Shown here: piece after piece, positions 59,191 to 64,000 of the stretch
How positions within the stretch are numbered: the stretch's first letter is position 1
Layout: every line of letters starts with the position of its first letter
Source: Allium sativum
Taxonomy: Eukaryota > Streptophyta > Magnoliopsida > Asparagales > Amaryllidaceae
Assembly (NCBI GenBank): GCA_030737875.1
Contig: CM060912.1
Location: 461,470,310-461,534,309 of the forward strand
DNA length: 64,000 nt
Reading direction: 5' to 3'
Notes under the pieces: generated by a model
Told to the model about the DNA's origin: nothing
The model's input: the letters and a program-made list of their open reading frames with translations, nothing else
Databases searched by the model: none
Program-made: the position numbers and the translations under genes

Positions 59191-60032
59191 TTACTTCTGT
59201 TGCATTCCTGGGACCTTCCAGTCTTGCACCGCAACTACTTTTGCAGGATCTACTGCTATCCCTTCTTTGACACCATATGTCCTAGAAACCTTACTTCTTC
59301 CCTCCAAAAATGACATTTTGGAGAACTTCGCCTTAAGTTGATTAGAAACCTTACTTCTTCTCTCCAAAAATGACATTTTGAAGAACTTCACTTTAAGTTG
59401 ATGTGCTCGAAGTGTATCCATGACTTCTCTTAAATGCAAAGCATGTTCTTCCTCGTTCTTTGAGAAAATCAAGCTATCGTCCATGAGGACTATTACAAAC
59501 TTATTAAGGAACTCCCTAAACACCCTACTCATCAGGTCAACAAAATAAGCGGGTGCATTCGTCAAACCGAAAGGTATGACAAGCCACTCAAAGAAACCGT
59601 CAGGGGTCCTAAAAGCAGTATTGTCTATACTGTCGTCAGCTACTCTTAGCTGATGAAACCCTGTAGCCAAATCTAGTTGGGAGAAATCAGACGCATATAC
59701 AAGCTGGTCAAACTAATCATCTATTCTTGTAAGTGGGTGCCTATTTTTCTTTAGTCAGCTTGTTTAATTCTCTATAATCCACACATAGGTGAAGTGAACC
59801 ATCCGCCTTAGTAGCGAACACTAGTGGAGCACCCCTTCAGAAATACTTCGCCTAATAAACCCCTTCTTAAGTAACTCTTTAACTTGCTCGTTGAGCCGTT
59901 CCTTTCCCTTGGATTCATGTGCCGTACAGGTAATGCAACTGGCTTTGCATTGTCAACTAGATATATGCAGAAGTTTATCTCGTGTTTTAGGGGACAAACC
60001 CCTAACCTAATCAAAAACATCCGTGTACTCAT
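59191..60032 (-). pseudogene. Element F reverse transcriptase
   Basis: Open frame 59670-59191 contains [31 protein letters not shown] and the catalytic LMDDSLIFS, so both aspartates remain. The end holds an exact-length 60-base tandem duplication (59281-59340 and 59341-59400) that adds 20 residues in frame (KAKFSKMSFLE twice). The N-terminal half (60032-59808, VDNAKPVALPVRHM) is in another frame, with a deletion between. Not functional. Confidence 0.82.
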
Positions 60033-60089
60033 GGACTACTCCAGCAGATCGCAAATCGTCAATAGATGCCTCAAGTGATTCTAGGTAGC

Positions 60090-60419
60090 TTAGCCGAACT
60101 GATCCCTTAGGATCGCAGAAATCTCAAGGTTATTCCCGAGGCAAGTCAAAAGTCTAACTACCCTCCTTTCACAATTACTAGCTAACCAATCCATGCCTAG
60201 AATCAACCCATAGCCCATGAAACCAAAAACATAAGCATTACACTTAAACTTAATACTTAATATAACTATTCTCAAATCCTTGCAAACCAAAGATAAATGA
60301 GCCGAACCACCAATTGGATTTGAGAGAATAATGGGATCTTCTACTATACAAGTACTAAGGTGCAGAGACTCAACTATGGAAGCAGATAGAAAAGAATGTG
60401 AAGCGCCAGAGCCAAACAA
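60090..60419 (-). pseudogene. Element F protease
   Basis: Open frame with NPIGGSAHLSLV and GYGLILGMDWLASN. The catalytic word is GSGA instead of DSGA, so the active-site aspartate is lost, as in H but by a different change. A small deletion follows the DWLA word. Confidence 0.82.
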
Positions 60420-60423
60420 AGTT

Positions 60424-60883
60424 CTAACAGGATGATTGAAAAGAAAAAAAAACTTTCAACAGAAACGTTCCTACCTCTCTTAGGTACACTAGCAGTGAGA
60501 GCATGCAATTTCCCTCTAGAAGATTATGTCCTTTGCCCCTTGTCCTTGTCCTTCGGGAAATCCTTGATAAGATGCCCTGCTTCACCGTACTGAAAACAAC
60601 CACCTGTCTTCTTCTTCCTACAATTAAATTACCCGCAATACCACAGAAAAGGCACTTCCTCTTGTCGCGGGATCTATTATTTCTTCCACCCTTCTTATAT
60701 TCCAATCCTTTGTTTGTGATTCTTCCACTTTGGCCTCTTTCTTTTCACATTTCTCCTTCTGTGTGGATTAAGCCATATCAACAAACTTCTTATCCTTGGG
60801 CTTGTGCTCCTTAGCCCAAACCCCCTTATTCTCATCCTTACTATCCTTGTGTAGCTTGTTGACTAGTTTCTCGATGCTACCTC
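60424..60883 (-). pseudogene. Element F gag, C-terminal part
   Basis: Zinc-knuckle area in shifted frames: CLFCGIAGNLI (histidine lost) and a second knuckle around 60570-60590 read in another frame. Upstream it is lysine-rich, then the text is cut by G at 60884. Start and capsid domain are outside the window. Confidence 0.65.
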
Positions 60884-63800
60884 TGTAAGGACCTGGGGAT
60901 TTTTAACTCCGAAAATCGACACAGATACCAATGTCGACTATTCAGACATCGAAAATATCGGATAGTTAATAGAAAGAAGTTAGAGGGTGAGAATAGATAA
61001 GATAGAAAATTAGAATAGAAGAAGAAGAAGAACCCAACAACATCAGAGTAACATGAATCTCACAGCGGAACGAATAAAATATAGTACACAAAATAACATC
61101 GAAAACACAAATATGTATTTGTATATTAGAGTACAACACTTACATCACAGCGGAAATAAACAATAGCTATAAAATGTTGCTGAAGCCTCCTGCTCCAAGC
61201 TCCATCTAGTGTATCTGTAAATCCCGACTACTTGACTGCCCGTACAAATTTGGGCACACAAGAGTTTAGGGAAAACAAAATTAAATAAACTCTGGGTTAC
61301 TCATGGGACTGGTGTGAGTAAACTCCAAACATTCGGTTTAACTTTTCAAATTCCTTTTCAAAATAAATGATAATCGTAAGACCGATCCACATATAAATAC
61401 AGATGGTTTTTACCTTACGATAACCGAAAACATTTTCAAATCAATACTTTTCTAATTTTATAATAATGTATAATCACAAATAATTAACAATCTAGCAGAA
61501 CGCTTGCATCTCACACTCCACATATATATAGTATACAATCAAAACCACAAGCACTTATTGGAGATTGGATTCCGACTATGACAAGGTATGGGACCACCTG
61601 CCGATAGTGTATCTTTAGAGAGGAATACGCTGGGTTCAACAAGAACGTTTTGCAGCCCGACCCACACATGACTGACCACTCATTTCTCTTGAGTGTATCA
61701 GATATATTGTCACCTACGGTTGCTAGCAACATAACCGTTCCCGGGAGATACAGAAGCGAAAAGAAGTAACAAATATGAATATTCTCTAGATGGTGACAAT
61801 ACACCCTAATCGGGGCGACCCACATAGCCATGCTGCCTGCTCGATTTTTGTCATTTCCCGGTTGATGCGGCTTGAGCTCATAACGTATCTTTTGACATAT
61901 CATACATTCATTTACTTTGAATTTCACATCGTCATACCCTCCAAATCACAAATTGATTTCCACAAAAATACCACGGGTATAAAGCTAAGAGAAACGAATT
62001 CCTCCGCCACCAAACGTGGATACGTTTGAAGCGATCAACTTACGTGACCCATTAAATATACTCTGTCAGATATTCGTCCATACACGTTGTCATGGGTCTG
62101 GACAAAACGAAGGCACTATTATGTAAATCCATCTTAGGCAATTTCTACCTAGGATCGCTAGAACAACCCTTGCACAACTCCGTCTTCAATTATCTTCGTC
62201 ATATTTGATTCGCAACGCTAATGCCTATACGGAATGGTTTCAGAAAATGAATCTGACCCCGGTCTCTCTGTATTGACGACAGAAAAATGGTCAAAACTTT
62301 GATAGTCGGTGATTTAACTATCAAAGAAAAATATGTGTACAACCAACGATCTTATTTCCAGATATAAATTCGATCGATCAATCATCAATCAACATTTCTC
62401 TCTTTATTTTAAATTATCATTAATTTATCTATTTACCCATTTCCTGTTTCCATATATTCGTAAGTTCTTATTTTCTAAATTTAGAAAAATATGTCATTAA
62501 TCATTGGAAAACATTTCCATATTTACACCCATTTCTTATTTTCTATATTAGAAAACATTTCTAATTCTTTTTTGGATAACATTTCCAAAACTCCTTCATT
62601 GGATTCAAACAGATGTTTAAATAAAACATCGCTATACTAACTCAAAACATTACACTCATTAACGAAATTCAGTTAACCAACCTTCACTATCGAACCTTAA
62701 CCATTACTTAGTTAAAATTGAAGTCAATCAAGTTGGGGTACCACTTCCTCTCAGACCTTAAGTGAACTACCTTTCTAACCTCGAAATAGACAAAGTTCAC
62801 CTTTTACATCTTCAACAACTTCCTTACGTAACTCTCGGATTCTATTTACGAATCCACTTCTTTTATAGAATTCATTTGATTATAACGATAATGTTATAAT
62901 CTCATGCTTCCGAAATATAATAACTTAAATATAACTTTTATTTTATTTATTTGAATAAATAAATAAACAACTAATTTATAAATAAATAAATCTTGATTTA
63001 AAAACCAGAAGGTAGATAGTACTTTCCCGAATTCGATATAATCTATTTGACGTATAACTCTCTTTCGAGTATTCTCTATTCGATTAGTTGTTTTTCGAAT
63101 AACTTATATTCAATTAACTATCTATAGAATAACTATATCCAATAAATTCCCTTTTGAATGACTTACATTTGATTTACTCACTTCGAATAACTTAGATTCG
63201 ATTAATTCACTTCGAATAACTCATATTCGATTAATTCACTTCTCACCCCTTTTTCAAATAAACTATATTCGATAATCTCTCTTTCTAATAACTAATATTT
63301 GGTTAATTCTATTCCATTAACTCTAATTTGATTAACTCTCTTTCCTATCCCATTCAAATTCCCATTTAAATTCCTATTTCAAACCCAATTCCTTTATAAA
63401 TGTTTTAATTTATAAAATATTTATTTTAATCCATTGTTCACATCGAATGTGAAAATATTCCTTATATATATACCAATTCAGTTTGATTTCATATTTAAAA
63501 ATAATATTCCATTTCCAAATTCTTGTTATACTTTTATTTGTATAATATTTCTACAAATTCTTCTTTTAACTTCTAACAGTTAAAATCTCATTTAAATTCC
63601 CTTTTATAAATGTTGGATTCAAATTCTATTAACCTATCGGTGTTAAAACCGATTTCTACTTTTTTATATAAATTCAAATTTACATACTCAAATTATCTAA
63701 TAATAAATATATTTTTCTCAATTTATAAGCATCGTTTATAAATTAATCTTCTCAATTTATCTGTTAAAAACATATTTCCATTTAATTATACTTTTAATAA

Positions 63801-64000
63801 ATCTTTTCCACTTATTCTCTTTTATAAAATTCTATTCATTTTATAAAATACTTCCTTTTATAATACACTAATTATTTCCCAAATATTTACTTTTCTAATT
63901 ATCCTATTTATTTTCCAATATTCCTTTTCAATTCTATTGTAAATGTTTTACAAATATTTTCCCTTTCAATTCTATTTGTAAATGTTTTAAAAATATTTCT
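60884..64000 (-). mobile_element. Element G: LTR related to D, running off the window
   Basis: Begins TGTAAGGACCTGGGGATTTT inside F gag. Read on minus, several stretches resemble the D LTR end: GGGCAGTCAAGTAGTCG (near 61230) with the D block GGGCAGTCGAGTAG, and TTGGTGGCGGAG (near 61995) with 49060-49073. I therefore take it as the 3' LTR of a minus-strand relative of D. At least 3.1 kb is present, very AT-rich past 62300, without genes. The far end and target duplication are not visible. Confidence 0.6.
63040..63330 (-). repeat. About 30-bp AT-rich tandem repeat in G
   Basis: Eight or nine loose units of TTCGAATAACT-ATTCGATTAATTCAC, each with short inverted words (CGAATA/TATTCG). Confidence 0.6.

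Larger units (their letters stand above)
54347..60883 (-). mobile_element. Element F: reduced chromovirus, minus strand
   Basis: 3' LTR 54347-57755, polypurine tract, then integrase, RNase H, RT, protease and gag fragments in order on minus. It is interrupted in gag by G at 60884. The 5' LTR and right-hand target duplication are outside the window. Coding parts are related to C and H but much shorter. Confidence 0.85.

Noticed and set aside
1..64000. tRNA or rRNA genes
   Set aside because: No cloverleaf or rRNA core sequence recognised. TGGTATCAGAGC words are retrotransposon primer sites.

Overview
This window is plant nuclear DNA made almost wholly of long terminal repeat (LTR) retrotransposons inserted into one another. 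I see no host gene, tRNA, rRNA or CRISPR array. The coding pieces are Ty3/gypsy gag and pol. Those with a readable 3' end finish in a chromodomain-like tail, which points to chromoviruses of the Tekay type. One element (X) instead has a Tat-lineage Gag motif and an antisense gene. Primer sites that match initiator-Met tRNA, five-base target duplications and this lineage mix fit a repeat-rich angiosperm chromosome, probably a eudicot. I cannot name the species.

Layout, outermost layer first. (1) A chromovirus pol tail (A, 1-1742) runs through a polypurine tract into one LTR of about 3.1 kb (1957-5015 plus 14081-14139). A primer site and a second internal region of the same family (B, 14140-17385) follow, giving an internal-LTR-internal arrangement. 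(2) That LTR is split by element X (5016-14075, target duplication CATGG/CATGA), a Tat-lineage element without pol that carries tandem repeats and an antisense, intron-bearing gene. (3) B's integrase is split at 17386 by element C, whose 5' LTR is 17386-20062 plus 50327-50517 and whose gag-pol runs 50702-54346. (4) C's LTR is split by element D (20063-50321, target duplication TTTTA). D has LTRs of up to about 6.1 kb around only 402 bases of non-coding internal DNA. (5) D's 5' LTR is split by H (22337-33354, minus strand, AATGT) and D's 3' LTR by E (35962-45266, minus strand, CCAAC). (6) C's integrase is split at 54347 by F (minus strand), and F's gag is split at 60884 by G, an LTR that runs off the window. 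The deepest chains are B>C>D>H or E and B>C>F>G.

The nesting can be checked inside the window. The two D LTRs give the empty site for H and, with one base change, for E, and the flanking duplications agree. The coding regions are all broken. E is the best preserved: one reading frame with five in-frame stops and no frameshift. C has stops and frameshifts. H has lost its reverse transcriptase core and most of RNase H. A and B share one RNase H deletion. F and X are strongly reduced.

The most interesting unexplained signal is a pair of about 90-base stem-loops, roughly 110-125 bases apart, in the transcribed part of the LTRs of C, D, H and F. The arms change together between families, as expected of a selected RNA or cruciform structure. 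Other points of note are the spliced antisense gene in X, foreign LTR sequence in place of reverse transcriptase in H, the extreme LTR-to-internal ratio of D, and palindromic tandem arrays inside several LTRs.
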